Shown: positions 9,262 through 18,732, numbered from the stretch's first letter. The stretch is 64,000 bases of DNA from Holophaga sp. (GCA_031292735.1 JARLGP010000159.1:1-64000); one strand, 5' to 3'. Notes: generated by a model from the letters alone, not told the origin. Made by a program: numbers and translations.

Positions 9262-9329
9262 GATCCGCACCGGTTCGACTTCTGATTAACCCCGTAGGGT
9301 AGACACCGACACATTCCATCGAGGCTTCC

Positions 9330-10424
9330 ATGCGTCCCAACCCCATCAATCGAAACATCTTCGAAGAACTCTTCGTCCTGGAGATGGCCAACAACCATTG
9401 GGGCCGGCTGGATCGGGGCATGAAGATCGTCAAGAACTTCGGCCGGGTGGTCCGCTACAACAACATGCGTGCGGCCATCAAGCTGCAGTTCCGGGACGTG
9501 GACCACTTCATCCACCCGGATTTCCGGGACCGGGAGGACATCCGCTACATCAAGAAGACCGTCCAGACCCAGTTGACCCGGGAGGATTTCGTCAAGCTGC
9601 TGGAGGCCATCCGCCGGCATGGTTGCATGCGCATGGCCACCCCCTTCGACGAACGGTCGGTGGACCTGTGCGTGGACCTGAACATCGAGATCATCAAGAT
9701 CGCCAGTTCCGACATCAACGACTGGGTCCTCATCGACCGCATCGCCCACACCAAGAAGCCGGTGGTGGCCTCCACCGGCGGCACCTCCCTCAAGGACATG
9801 GACGACCTGGTGACCTATTTCAATAACCGCGACATCCCCCTGGCCCTCAACCACTGCGTGGCCCTCTATCCCAGCGAGGACAGCGAGCTGGAGCTGAACC
9901 AGATCGACTTCCTGCGGGACCGCTACCCGGGCGTTACCATCGGTCTGTCCAGCCATGAGCACACCGACTGGCGCTCCTCCATCCTCATCGCCTACGCCAA
10001 GGGCGCCAACACCTTCGAACGGCACATCGACATCGATTGCGACGGCATCCCGATGTCCCCGTACTGCTCCACCCCCGAGCAGATCGACACCTGGTTCAAG
10101 GCCTTCAAGAAGGCCAAGGAGATGTGCGGCGCCCCCGGCACCGCCAAGCGGGTCCCGCCGGAGCGGGAGATCCGCTACCTGGACGCCCTGGTGCGGGGCC
10201 TCTACGCCGCCCGAGACCTGCCGGTGGGGCACGTGCTGTCGGGCGAGGATTTTGTCATGAGCATTCCACTCCAGAAGGGGCAGCTCTCCTGCCGGGAGCT
10301 GATTGTCGACGATCGGCTCATCCTGCCGGTGAAGGCCGGAGAGCCGATCACCATCAACCACCTGGACAACCTCTACTCCAGCAACCCGAGCCTGAGGCAG
10401 ATGATCGAAGCCCGGGGACTGTAA
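9330..10424 (+). CDS. NeuB-family nonulosonic acid synthase
   Basis: A 364-residue protein of the N-acetylneuraminate/pseudaminate synthase family, which condenses phosphoenolpyruvate with an acylamino sugar. Seen in order: the start block VLEMANNHWGRLDRGMKIV, KLQFRD, TPFDERSVD, KIASSDINDW, ASTGG, LNHCVALYPS, GLSSHE and FERHI. A C-terminal SAF (antifreeze-like) domain follows from about residue 285 (YAARDLPVGHVLSGEDF). It follows the operon after 68 bases, with only a weak ribosome-binding site before ATG at 9330. No NeuC, NeuA or Pse/Leg genes lie in this window, so the substrate is unknown. It ends six bases from the convergent cysNC gene. Confidence 0.88.
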   Translation: MRPNPINRNIFEELFVLEMANNHWGRLDRGMKIVKNFGRVVRYNNMRAAIKLQFRDVDHFIHPDFRDREDIRYIKKTVQTQLTREDFVKLLEAIRRHGCMRMATPFDERSVDLCVDLNIEIIKIASSDINDWVLIDRIAHTKKPVVASTGGTSLKDMDDLVTYFNNRDIPLALNHCVALYPSEDSELELNQIDFLRDRYPGVTIGLSSHEHTDWRSSILIAYAKGANTFERHIDIDCDGIPMSPYCSTPEQIDTWFKAFKKAKEMCGAPGTAKRVPPEREIRYLDALVRGLYAARDLPVGHVLSGEDFVMSIPLQKGQLSCRELIVDDRLILPVKAGEPITINHLDNLYSSNPSLRQMIEARGL

Positions 10425-10430
10425 AAGGCA

Positions 10431-12308
10431 TCATGAGACCATCGGGATGATCCCGGCCTGCTCCAACTGCAGCAGCAGTCCGGCCGTGAGCCGCTCCAGC
10501 GGCTCCTGATCGGTGTGCGCCACGGCCTCGGGGGCGGCGGGGGGTTCATAGCCCGCGGAGATGCCCGTGAAATCCACGATTTTGCCCTGCAGGGCGGCGC
10601 GGTACAGCCCGTTCGGATCCCGGCCGATGCAGACCTCCACGGGGCAGTCCACCAGGACCTCGAAAAAGCGTCCCTGGGGGATCAGCGCCCGCACGGAGGC
10701 GCGGTCCTTGGCGATGGGAGAGATGAACGTGCAGATGACGATATGTCCCGAATCGAAGAAGAGGCGGGCCACTTCCCCGACCCGGCGGATGTTCTCCGTG
10801 CGGTCCTCCCGGGAGAATCCGAGGTCGCGGCAGAGGCCTTGGCGGACCTGGTCCCCGTCCAGCAGCATGGTCTGGCAGTTCCGGTCATGGAGGGCCTGCT
10901 CCAGCGCCCGGCCCAGGGTGGTCTTCCCGGCTCCGGACAGCCCGGTGAGCCAGAGCACCGCCGCCCCGTGGCCGTTCCGGGCCTCGCGGGCGGCGCGGGG
11001 GATGTTGGGCAGGCGGGCGAACGTGTTGGGAGAGTGGGTCTGCTGGAGCCCGGCCCCGGGCGCTGGTTTGCCCCGGATCATCCCCGCGGCGACGGTCCGG
11101 TTGCTGACCGGGTCGATGAGGATGAAGGCTCCGGTGACCCGGTTGAGCTTGTAGGGGTCGAAAAAGAGGGGCAGGGTCGTCTCCAGTTCCACCCGGCCCA
11201 GATCGTTAAGGCCCAGCTGGGCGGCGTCCTGCCGGTGGAGGGTGTCCACGTCGAACCGGTAGATCACCTTGGAGATGGAGGCCTTCACCGTCTGCGAGGT
11301 GTGTTTCAAGAGATACGGGGCGCCCGGTTCCAGGGGAGCCTCATCCATCCAGCACAGCACGGCGTCCAGGTGGCTGCCCACCAGGGGCAGGTTGTGCGGG
11401 CGGGCCAGCATGGATCCCCGGCTCACATCGATCTCGTCGGCCAGGGTGAGCACCACGGACTGGGGGGCGAAGGCCTCCGCCAGGGGACCGTCGAAGGTCT
11501 CGATGGACTTGACCGTGGAGCGGAGCCCGGAGGGCAGCACGGTGATCTCCTCCCCGGGCCGGACGGCGCCGGAGGCGATCCGCCCGGCGAAGCCCCGGAA
11601 GGCCTGGTTGGGGCGGATGACGCTCTGAACCGGGAAGCGGAAGTCGACGAGGTTCTGTTCCGGGTTCACGTGGAGGTTTTCCAGGAACTGAAGCAGGGTG
11701 GGCCCTTCGTACCAGGGCATGCGGGCGCTGCGGGCGGCGACGTTGTCCCCCTGGAGGGCGCAGATCGGCATGAAGGTGAGGTTCCGGAACTCCAGCCGGT
11801 GGGCGTAGGCTTCGTAGTCATCCAGGATCCCCTGGTAGACGGCGGGATCGAACCCCACCTGGTCCATCTTGTTGACCACCACCAGCACATGGGGAACCTG
11901 GAGCAGGGAAAGGATGAACCCGTGCCGGCGGGATTGCCGGAGCACGCCGCTCCTGGCGTCGATCAGCACGATGGCGCAGTCGGCGGTGGACGCCCCGGTG
12001 ACCATGTTGCGGGTGTACTGCTCGTGGCCCGGGCAGTCGGCGATGATGAACTTCCGCACCGGGGTCTCGAAATAGCGGTACGCCACGTCGATGGTGATCG
12101 CCTGTTCCCGCTCGGCGGCGAGCCCGTCGAGGAGGAGGGAGAGGTCCACCTCCTTCTGGCCGCGCTTGGCGGAGGTGTTCCGGATGGCCTCGAACTGATC
12201 CTCGAAAATGGACTTGGTCTCGAAGAGAAGACGGCCCATGAGCGTGGACTTGCCGTCGTCCACACTGCCGGTGGTGACAATGCGCAGCAGGGATTTCTGC
12301 TTAGTCAT
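10431..12308 (-). CDS. cysNC: Bifunctional sulfate adenylyltransferase large subunit / APS kinase (CysN-CysC fusion)
   Basis: Makes PAPS, the sulfuryl donor. The N-terminal half (about 1-425) is the CysN GTPase, with GSVDDGKSTLMGRLL, DCPGHEQYTRNM and NKMD motifs, and drives ATP sulfurylation by CysD. The C-terminal part (about 445-625) is APS kinase, with P-loop GLSGAGKTTLGRALE, LLDGDQVR and FISPIAKDR. Total length is 625 residues, the usual size for NodQ-type fusions. The start ATG shares a base with the cysD stop (TGATG). It is the last gene of a minus-strand operon that begins with radical SAM genes and includes a sulfotransferase, so its PAPS probably feeds sulfation of a glycan rather than only cysteine synthesis. 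Confidence 0.95.
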   Translation of the reverse strand: MTKQKSLLRIVTTGSVDDGKSTLMGRLLFETKSIFEDQFEAIRNTSAKRGQKEVDLSLLLDGLAAEREQAITIDVAYRYFETPVRKFIIADCPGHEQYTRNMVTGASTADCAIVLIDARSGVLRQSRRHGFILSLLQVPHVLVVVNKMDQVGFDPAVYQGILDDYEAYAHRLEFRNLTFMPICALQGDNVAARSARMPWYEGPTLLQFLENLHVNPEQNLVDFRFPVQSVIRPNQAFRGFAGRIASGAVRPGEEITVLPSGLRSTVKSIETFDGPLAEAFAPQSVVLTLADEIDVSRGSMLARPHNLPLVGSHLDAVLCWMDEAPLEPGAPYLLKHTSQTVKASISKVIYRFDVDTLHRQDAAQLGLNDLGRVELETTLPLFFDPYKLNRVTGAFILIDPVSNRTVAAGMIRGKPAPGAGLQQTHSPNTFARLPNIPRAAREARNGHGAAVLWLTGLSGAGKTTLGRALEQALHDRNCQTMLLDGDQVRQGLCRDLGFSREDRTENIRRVGEVARLFFDSGHIVICTFISPIAKDRASVRALIPQGRFFEVLVDCPVEVCIGRDPNGLYRAALQGKIVDFTGISAGYEPPAAPEAVAHTDQEPLERLTAGLLLQLEQAGIIPMVS

Positions 12309-13213
12309 CAGAAATACCCTTCCTTCTTCTTCTGTTCCATGGAGGAATCGCTGGTGAGGTCGATGATGCGGTTCTCCCGTTCGGATTTCCGGGCCCCCGC
12401 CACCTCGGCGATGATCTGGTCGAGGCTGGTGGCGCTGGATTCCACCGCCCCGGTGCAGGGCATGCAGCCCAGGCTCCGGAACCGGCAAAGGCAGGTCTCC
12501 ACCTCCTCTCCGGGCGCAGGAAGGGCGCCGGCCTGAGGGATGAGGATCCCGTTCCTGCGGACGACTGGCCTTTCCCGGGCGAAGTAGAGGGGCACGATGG
12601 GAATCTGTTCGGCCTGGATGTACTGCCAGATGTCCAGCTCCGTCCAGTTGCTCAGGGGGAAGGCCCGCACGGTCTCGCCTTCCCGGATCCTCGCGTTGTA
12701 CAGGTCCCACAGTTCCGGACGCTGGTTCTTCGGATCCCACTGGCCGTGGGCGTCGCGCACCGAGAACACCCGTTCCTTGGCGCGGGACTTCTCTTCCTCC
12801 CGGCGGGCGCCGCCGATGGCGGCGTCGAACCCGTGCTTCCGGATGGCATCCAGGAGGGCGCCGGTCTTCAAGTGGCTGCAGCAGGCCTCGACCCCGGTGG
12901 TCAGGGGGTGGCAACCTTTGGCGATCCACGCTTCGTTCCGTTCCACGATGAGCCGGGCGCCGATCTCCCGGCAAAAGCGGTCCCGGAAGGCATACATCTC
13001 CGGGAACTTGTAGCCCGTGTCCACGTGCATCAGCGGGAAGGGCATGGCCCCGGGATGGAAGGCCTTCATGGCGAGGCGCACCAGGACGCTGGAATCCTTT
13101 CCCACCGAATAGAGCATCACCGGATTCCGGAATTCGGCGGCCACCTCCCGCAGGATGTGGATGGATTCCGACTCAAGGGTGGCGAGGTGGGAAAGGCTGT
13201 AACGATCGGTCAA
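12308..13213 (-). CDS. cysD: Sulfate adenylyltransferase small subunit CysD
   Basis: The ATP-sulfurylase catalytic subunit, 301 residues, which works with the CysN GTPase to form adenosine phosphosulfate. It shows the PP-loop ATP motif [18 protein letters not shown], the [12 protein letters not shown] segment, [18 protein letters not shown], and the tail motif SEREGR-like [10 protein letters not shown]. The start codon is TTG (complement of CAA at 13211-13213), with GGAG about eight bases upstream; the reading begins [19 protein letters not shown], as in CysD of other bacteria. It overlaps cysNC by one base and follows the sulfotransferase gene after 18 bases. The only unusual point is the operon context. 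Confidence 0.95.
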   Translation of the reverse strand: MTDRYSLSHLATLESESIHILREVAAEFRNPVMLYSVGKDSSVLVRLAMKAFHPGAMPFPLMHVDTGYKFPEMYAFRDRFCREIGARLIVERNEAWIAKGCHPLTTGVEACCSHLKTGALLDAIRKHGFDAAIGGARREEEKSRAKERVFSVRDAHGQWDPKNQRPELWDLYNARIREGETVRAFPLSNWTELDIWQYIQAEQIPIVPLYFARERPVVRRNGILIPQAGALPAPGEEVETCLCRFRSLGCMPCTGAVESSATSLDQIIAEVAGARKSERENRIIDLTSDSSMEQKKKEGYF

Positions 13214-13231
13214 AGAGATTCTCCAGGGACG

Positions 13232-14416
13232 CTAGGCGGACGGCAATTCGCTGAGGCGGACGATCTGCGCCTGGGAATAGCCTTGGTTCAGGAGTTCGAG
13301 GACGATCTCGTCCTCCCGCAGGGGCGAGGCCACCAGAACCACATCGGGGCGGACCCGCTGGAGTTCGGCGTAGGGGCGGACCGGGAAACCGTCATGGGCA
13401 GCCCCGGGGGCCCGATCGAACAAGCCGACCAAACGGGTGCCCTGGAACCGGCACAAGTCCAGGAGGCTGCGGGCAAACCGCCCGGCCGGGGCGAGGGCGA
13501 TGGTCTTCCCCTCGGCCTTCCAACGCTCGATCCGCAGCTGGGTCCGGGCCACCCAGCCATGGGGGCTGCTGGGAGGGGGGGTCAGGTCGTAACCGGTGGC
13601 GTCCATGAGCTCTTGCCGGTTGGGAATGGCATCGTAGAATTCGCCGGCGGCGGTCTGGAACAGGTGGATCTCGTAGCCGGGCAGCGGATCCAGGCCCAGA
13701 AAGGCCAGGATCCGGTCGATTTCCTGGTGGGTTCTGTCCGGACCGCCCAGGCATAGATCTTCGTAGTGGACCGTGAGCCACGGTTTCCCCGCCTTCTCCA
13801 GGGCCGCCTGGACCAGGCCCATGAACCGGCGCGTTTCCTGGATGAATGCCTGGGTCTCGGCCAGATCGATGGGGTCGATCCAGCGGATCAGGGCGGTGGG
13901 CGTGGAAGGCAGGCCCGGATACTGGCGGAGGGTGCCGGAGCCGTCCAGGTGCCAGGCGCCGGTGGCGCAGGCCCGTTTGAGGGACACCCAGGCTTTCAGC
14001 AGGTTCCTGCGGACCAGGAGAATCGGGAGGACATCCTCGCGCAGCGCGGCTCGGGTGACCTCTGCGTCGCTCAGCCCGTGGCCCATGGCCTGGCTGAACA
14101 AGGTGAACCCGACCGCCTCCCTCTGGGTGCCCCGGGCGCATCGGGTGAAGAACCCGTCAAGGTCGTCCAGGGTGAACTGCCGGGCGGCATCCTCCGCGGT
14201 GAAACAGGGAGCGCCTGAAGGCCGGAAAGCATTGATCTGGTTGAAAACGTAAGGCCGGAGGGCCGGGTCGGCGTGGAACGCCTCGCTGGCCATGAACGCC
14301 TTGGGGTGCTGGATCAGGATCTCCCGCAGGAAGTTGGTGCCGGAGCGGGGATGGGAGAGCACGATGAAGCGCTGCGAACCGATGTCACCCCGCTCCGGCC
14401 TTTGGTGAACGTTCAT
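13232..14416 (-). CDS. Sulfotransferase with C-terminal Rossmann-like module
   Basis: 394 residues in two parts. Residues about 14-290 form a PAPS-dependent sulfotransferase: the 5'-phosphosulfate loop SHPRSGTNFLREIL is at 21-34, and the 3'-phosphate-binding segment LLVRRNLLKAWVSLKRA lies in mid-protein. Residues 304-394 are a separate module (ALAPAGRF, LFDRAP, PDVVLVASPLREDEI, IVRLSEL). The same module appears in the next two genes upstream and across the promoter in the FkbM gene. The start overlaps the methyltransferase stop (ATGA). With cysD and cysNC immediately downstream, it probably sulfates a surface glycan or lipid; the acceptor is unknown. Confidence 0.88.
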   Translation of the reverse strand: MNVHQRPERGDIGSQRFIVLSHPRSGTNFLREILIQHPKAFMASEAFHADPALRPYVFNQINAFRPSGAPCFTAEDAARQFTLDDLDGFFTRCARGTQREAVGFTLFSQAMGHGLSDAEVTRAALREDVLPILLVRRNLLKAWVSLKRACATGAWHLDGSGTLRQYPGLPSTPTALIRWIDPIDLAETQAFIQETRRFMGLVQAALEKAGKPWLTVHYEDLCLGGPDRTHQEIDRILAFLGLDPLPGYEIHLFQTAAGEFYDAIPNRQELMDATGYDLTPPPSSPHGWVARTQLRIERWKAEGKTIALAPAGRFARSLLDLCRFQGTRLVGLFDRAPGAAHDGFPVRPYAELQRVRPDVVLVASPLREDEIVLELLNQGYSQAQIVRLSELPSA

Positions 14417-15612
14417 CTTGCAGATGTCTCCGTTGAGGACAAGCCGGAACAGCGGACCAGCTTGATGCCGTGCTGCTCGACCCAGCCCAGGGTTTCGGCA
14501 ATTTCGTTCTCGTAATGGGGGGAGGCGATGAGCACGATGTCCGGGGCCAGTTCCGGAATGGCGGAGGGGGCGATGACCGGCAGGCCCAGCCGCTTTTCCG
14601 AACGGAGGCCGGCGTCGTTGTCGCTCAGCGCCAGCACCCGGGATTCCCCGAGCGCCGTGTAGGTGAGCAGTTCCATCGTGAAGGAGCCCGCGGGATGGAT
14701 GACCATGCGGATCCCGTCCCTGGCCCAGATCTGGGCCTGGCGATGGATTCCGAGCAGGTCGCGCCTCAGGACGGGCGGGTCCATGGCCTCCGGCTGTTCC
14801 AGCACGGGTCCGGATCGGGGCATGGGCCCCCCGTCCTGCGAACGTTTGGCCAGGAGGGCGGTGGCCTTGTAGAACGGGTTCCGGAAATTCCGGATCCTGA
14901 CCGGGGTCAGCCCGCAGACGGCCATCAGGCGTTCCAGGGAACGGGGCGAGAAGATGGATACGTGCTCGCTCCTCCGGTTCAGCGGATGACCGTCCACCTG
15001 CGTCGCTTCCAGGTCGGAAACCTCGAACGGGACTTCCAGGTAGAGGAGCCCTCCCGGCTCAAGGAAGCCAGCCACCTCCCGGATGAACGGAACCGGGTAG
15101 GACACATGTTCCAGGACGTGGGCGCAGAGCACCAGGTCGAAACCGCGGCGTTCGGGCCTGGAGGACGCGCTGGAAATGTCGAAGTCCTCGACCAGGGCCC
15201 CGGGGAAGGCTCCCCTGGCCAGCCAGGCGTCGGCTTCGCCACCATAGTCGAGCACCCTGGAGGGGGCTATCTGCCAGTCGGCCGCCAGGTTCACCATGGA
15301 ACGTACCTTCTCGGAATGGTAGGAGTTGGACCGATCGGGGGAAAACTCGGGCATGACCTTCCAGCCGGGTTCGTACTGTTCCCGCAGGGTGCTGTAGGCT
15401 TCCCCCCGGTAGTCCCGGTACAGTCTGGAAACCTCTTCCGGAGCGAGCCGGTGGTCGAAGAAGGAGAACTGGCAGGACGGGCAATACAGCCGGTGCAAGG
15501 CCAGTGCGCCGGCCTCGATGCCGCAGCGGTCCCGGAGGAAGGGGGTGATCGTGGCGCGAGTCCGCAACAGTTGCCCGGAACCGCAGATCAGGCAGGTGGT
15601 CGCTGGTATCAT
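14413..15612 (-). CDS. SAM-dependent methyltransferase with zinc-finger N-terminus and C-terminal Rossmann-like module
   Basis: From ATG at 15612 the protein is 399 residues. It begins with a probable zinc-binding pair, CLICGSG and YCPSCQFSFFDH. A class I methyltransferase core follows, with motif I in LDYGGEADAWLA and the post-I region DLVLCAHVLEHVSYPVPFIREV. The last 99 residues (301-399) form the shared accessory module (HPAGSF, LALSDNDAG, PDIVLIASPHYENEI). This layout recalls sugar C-methyltransferases of the TcaB9/TylCIII type, where a zinc domain, SAM domain and C-terminal Rossmann-like domain occur in the same order, so a keto-sugar substrate is plausible. A TTG at 15654 overlapping the previous stop (TTGA) is an alternative start adding 14 residues. 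Confidence 0.82.
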   Translation of the reverse strand: MIPATTCLICGSGQLLRTRATITPFLRDRCGIEAGALALHRLYCPSCQFSFFDHRLAPEEVSRLYRDYRGEAYSTLREQYEPGWKVMPEFSPDRSNSYHSEKVRSMVNLAADWQIAPSRVLDYGGEADAWLARGAFPGALVEDFDISSASSRPERRGFDLVLCAHVLEHVSYPVPFIREVAGFLEPGGLLYLEVPFEVSDLEATQVDGHPLNRRSEHVSIFSPRSLERLMAVCGLTPVRIRNFRNPFYKATALLAKRSQDGGPMPRSGPVLEQPEAMDPPVLRRDLLGIHRQAQIWARDGIRMVIHPAGSFTMELLTYTALGESRVLALSDNDAGLRSEKRLGLPVIAPSAIPELAPDIVLIASPHYENEIAETLGWVEQHGIKLVRCSGLSSTETSAR

Positions 15613-15650
15613 GGGCGACCCTGCGAGCTGGAGCGCGGGGATGCCACGGC

Positions 15651-17207
15651 TCAAAGCTCGCTGAAGCGGACCACTTCGACCCCGGACTGTTCCAGGGGGG
15701 CGAGGGTACGGCAGATGTCGGCCTCGAAGGCGGGGGAGGCGACCAGGATGACCGATGGCGCGAAGGCCTGCGCTTCCGCGTAGGTTCGAAGCGGGTAGCC
15801 TCGGAAAGTCGCGCCGTAGCGGAACGGATTCCGGTCGAGGATGACCACCGGATCGACTTCCGCCAGGCGGGACCCGTTCAACAGTCTGGAAAGGAAATTG
15901 CCCGCCGGAGCCAGGGCCACTTTCGCCCCGGCGCGAAGCCAGAGGTCCACCTTGCGGTTGAGCGCCTCCAGGGGCAGCCCCGGGTCGGGAACCGGACGGA
16001 AGGCCCGCGTGGAGCTCCTGGCGGGTTCCGCCGAGTTCCGGGCGGTTTCCAGCAGATCCAGGTGGACGCTCCTGCGCAGGGTCGCCTCAGGCATCTCGTC
16101 CAGCCACCGGAAGGCCCCAAGGGCCTCGAGATCCGGTTCCTGATCCATGCAACGCTCCTCCGGCGGGATGTCGACGCCGTATTTCGAGGAATCGAAAAGG
16201 AAGGGGGTGAGCCGCTCCAGGTAGCGGCAGCCCTTGCAGCGGCCGGTGGGCCTGCCCTGGAACAGGGCTTCGCGCAGGCGCAGGTGCTCGGCCCCGCCCC
16301 AGATCTCAGCCAGGCTCGCGCCCGTGTCCAGGTGGCCGATGGGGGGGAGGTTGCCGCAGCAAGGCCAGACCTCGCCGGCCGGGGAGATCTGGAGCATCTG
16401 TTCGATGAGGTCGCAGGAAGCCTGTCCCGGCCTGGCCTGCTCCATCTCTTCCGGGGTCGTGGCGAAGGGTTGGGCGATGTCCGGGACGATCCCCAGGGAC
16501 TCGGCCAGGGCCCGGCAGTGTTCCAGCACCCGGTTGGTGTAGACCGGGATCCGGAAGAGGGACTCCTCCCGGAGGGAAGGGTCGGTGGAGCTCATGTGCC
16601 AGAGCCGCACCCCGGACGCGCCGACCTCGGCGGCCAGCTTCACCAGGTTCGGGGCATCGGCGATATTGCGCACCATGAGGGTGGCGCTCAGATCGAACGC
16701 GGCGATCTGGAAGCCCAGTTCGGAAGCATGGCGTTTCAGGAGCCGGAGGTTGCGCAGGAGCGTGGCGAAATGGCCCGGAGCGCGGATGCTGGCGTACAGG
16801 GCCGGGTTCACGGCATCCACGGAAATGGCGAAGCGGACCGGGTTCGGCTGGTCGCGCAGCATGGACAGATGTTTCCGGTCGAGCAGGGTGCCGTTGGTCT
16901 GGAACTGCAGTTCGACCTGGGGGAAGTCCCTGATCACCGCCAGCCGTTCCGCGAGCAGGGGGTCCAGAAAGGGCTCGCCCCAGTTGGTCAGGCTGATGGC
17001 CTTCACCTGCGGACCCGCCTCCCGCACGATGCGCTCGAAGGTTGCCTGCGGCATCACCCCGCTGGGTGGCTTTTCCACAAAAGGCCCGTGCGCGTAGCAC
17101 ATGGCACATTTCAGGTTGCAGGCCGAAGCCTGGATGATGTTGATCGTATGCGGCCACGGCCGCAGCGCCTGGGCCGGGCTGTCCGGCACGCCGTCCTCAG
17201 GCTTCAT
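15651..17207 (-). CDS. Radical SAM/SPASM protein with C-terminal Rossmann-like module
   Basis: 518 residues. The radical SAM CX3CX2C motif is CNLKCAMC at residues 30-37, followed by the SAM-binding segment LTNWGEPFLDP and FQTNGTLL. A SPASM-like region binds auxiliary clusters (SCDLIEQMLQISP, VWPCCGN, RCKGCRYLE). After a linker, residues 428-518 form the same module seen in its neighbours (ALAPAGNF, ILDRNPFRYG, SVILVASPAFEADI, VVRFSEL). SPASM enzymes modify peptides or sugars such as aminoglycosides; the substrate here is unknown. The gene overlaps the upstream radical SAM gene by 11 bases and the possible TTG start of the downstream methyltransferase, marking one operon. Confidence 0.85.
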   Translation of the reverse strand: MKPEDGVPDSPAQALRPWPHTINIIQASACNLKCAMCYAHGPFVEKPPSGVMPQATFERIVREAGPQVKAISLTNWGEPFLDPLLAERLAVIRDFPQVELQFQTNGTLLDRKHLSMLRDQPNPVRFAISVDAVNPALYASIRAPGHFATLLRNLRLLKRHASELGFQIAAFDLSATLMVRNIADAPNLVKLAAEVGASGVRLWHMSSTDPSLREESLFRIPVYTNRVLEHCRALAESLGIVPDIAQPFATTPEEMEQARPGQASCDLIEQMLQISPAGEVWPCCGNLPPIGHLDTGASLAEIWGGAEHLRLREALFQGRPTGRCKGCRYLERLTPFLFDSSKYGVDIPPEERCMDQEPDLEALGAFRWLDEMPEATLRRSVHLDLLETARNSAEPARSSTRAFRPVPDPGLPLEALNRKVDLWLRAGAKVALAPAGNFLSRLLNGSRLAEVDPVVILDRNPFRYGATFRGYPLRTYAEAQAFAPSVILVASPAFEADICRTLAPLEQSGVEVVRFSEL

Positions 17208-18540
17208 CGATGGGCCGGGTGAGGAAATCCTGGTAACCCTGTTCCGCCCCCTTCAGCGCCATGGCGCTGGTGGACTCGCAGTGTCCGCAGATGTGGTAGA
17301 ACGGGGCATCCAGGAAGGCCCGGATCCTTTGGCGCAATGCGCTCCGGCCGGTGGACTGGGCGATGTCCACGTAGTCCGAGGGGTAATCGGCGAGGCCGAT
17401 GGAGTAAACGGAGTTGGCGAGATCGCAGGGATGGAGCTTGCCGTTCTTGACGTGGAGCATGCGCGGAGGGCTGGGGCAGTGCCCCTTCTTCGTGGCCATC
17501 TCCTCCACCGTGCGGCCCCGGTCGTACAGGGTGGAGGGCACGATCCATTGGGGCTGATCCACCCCCACCGTGTGGGGGATCCCCCGCTCCTCCACCAGCC
17601 GGACGTTGTCGTGCCAGATTTTCCGGGCTGGTTCCTGCACGGCGGAGAGGTAGTTGCCGAAGCTGACATTCAGGCGGGGGTTGTCCAGGCCGGCGAGGTG
17701 CTTGTCCTTGATGCGCGCCGTTCCGGAGGAGGCGATGGAAATGAGCCCCGTGCAGTTCTTCTTTGCGAGCACCGCCAAGGCGATCGCCGCGATGTCCGGA
17801 TGCAGGAAGGGCTCGCCGCCCATGATGCTGACGGAACCGATGCCGTCCACCGCATCGAACACCTGATCGATGTCCATGAGGATGCGCTCCAGCGGATAGT
17901 TCTTCCGGCGGTCGGCAGGGTAGGAGGGGATGTAGGACGTGCAAAGCTTGCAGCTGAGGCTGCAAACGGAATTGACGACAATGGTGATGTTGTCCAGGAA
18001 AAGGAGACCGTCGTCGGGGGCGGGGCCGCCCGCCAGGACGCTGGTTCGGGAAATGCTGCCCAGGCGCGGGCAGTAGATGTACCGGCAAGCCATGGACCGG
18101 ATGCAGACTTCCGGATCGACCCCGCTTTGGTTGTTGAAGGGGCAGAGCGCGCCCATGAATAAATAGTCTCCCTTAAGGCTCGCAAATCCTTCGTCTTGCA
18201 GCATCTTCATGAGAGGCGGGGTAATGACTATATTCCCGATGCATAGGATCACCAAGGTTCTGGAAGGAGGGAAGCCCCCTTCGAACGGGGGGATGACCTC
18301 GATGTCATGCACGGAGCCGAGTTCTTTCGCCCGGAGGTCCCAGTATCGCGAAACCTGGATCCCCTGGCCCAGAAGGTATTCGCCCATGGCGCGGCCCAGG
18401 TAGCTGGCGCCCCACAAAACCACGTGTTCAAACCGTTTGGCATACTGGATAAACGTGGCCGGGTCGACGCTCTCGCCGGAGGCGGCTGCCGCGTAGAAAG
18501 CTTTCGGATCAAACGAGCTGGGGTCGAGACGGGATGTCAT
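17197..18540 (-). CDS. Radical SAM protein with N-terminal Rossmann-like module
   Basis: First gene of the six-gene minus-strand operon; 447 residues. Residues 37-120 look like the accessory module, here at the N-terminus (VVLWGASYLGRAMGEYLL, YWDLRAKELG, LVILCIGNIVITPPL). The radical SAM domain has CSLSCKLC (C193, C197, C200), with VSIMGGEPFLHPD as the SAM-binding GGEP segment. Late cysteines in KLHPCDLAN and ICGHCES may bind a further cluster, as in SPASM or twitch domains. The start has GGAG eight bases upstream. It overlaps the next gene by 11 bases. Its function is unknown; the context suggests modification of a glycan or nucleotide-linked sugar. Confidence 0.83.
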   Translation of the reverse strand: MTSRLDPSSFDPKAFYAAAASGESVDPATFIQYAKRFEHVVLWGASYLGRAMGEYLLGQGIQVSRYWDLRAKELGSVHDIEVIPPFEGGFPPSRTLVILCIGNIVITPPLMKMLQDEGFASLKGDYLFMGALCPFNNQSGVDPEVCIRSMACRYIYCPRLGSISRTSVLAGGPAPDDGLLFLDNITIVVNSVCSLSCKLCTSYIPSYPADRRKNYPLERILMDIDQVFDAVDGIGSVSIMGGEPFLHPDIAAIALAVLAKKNCTGLISIASSGTARIKDKHLAGLDNPRLNVSFGNYLSAVQEPARKIWHDNVRLVEERGIPHTVGVDQPQWIVPSTLYDRGRTVEEMATKKGHCPSPPRMLHVKNGKLHPCDLANSVYSIGLADYPSDYVDIAQSTGRSALRQRIRAFLDAPFYHICGHCESTSAMALKGAEQGYQDFLTRPIDEA

Positions 18541-18620
18541 TGGCTGAACTCCGTTATTAATGAATCAAGCCATCAACGGATGGAACCTTTGGGTGTTCCG
18601 GTGGCTGGCAAGGCTCTTCT

Positions 18621-18639
18621 ATAAAGAAAATATCTTTAT
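18621..18639. repeat. AT-rich inverted repeat, possible operator
   Basis: ATAAAGA (18621-18627) and TCTTTAT (18633-18639) are perfect reverse complements separated by five A/T bases. It lies 81 bases upstream of the radical SAM operon start, in the divergent control region. Confidence 0.4.
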
Positions 18640-18732
18640 GGGCTCGATGGATTAATCCTTCCAGAAAATATCGAATGAGCACGGTGCAGGCTTGGCTTTC
18701 ACCATGGGAACCGGGGGTCCCACAGCACAATG

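Noticed and set aside
10515..12536. Long plus-strand frame across cysD/cysNC
   Set aside because: It mirrors genes with unmistakable ATP-sulfurylase and APS-kinase motifs and shows no domain of its own.
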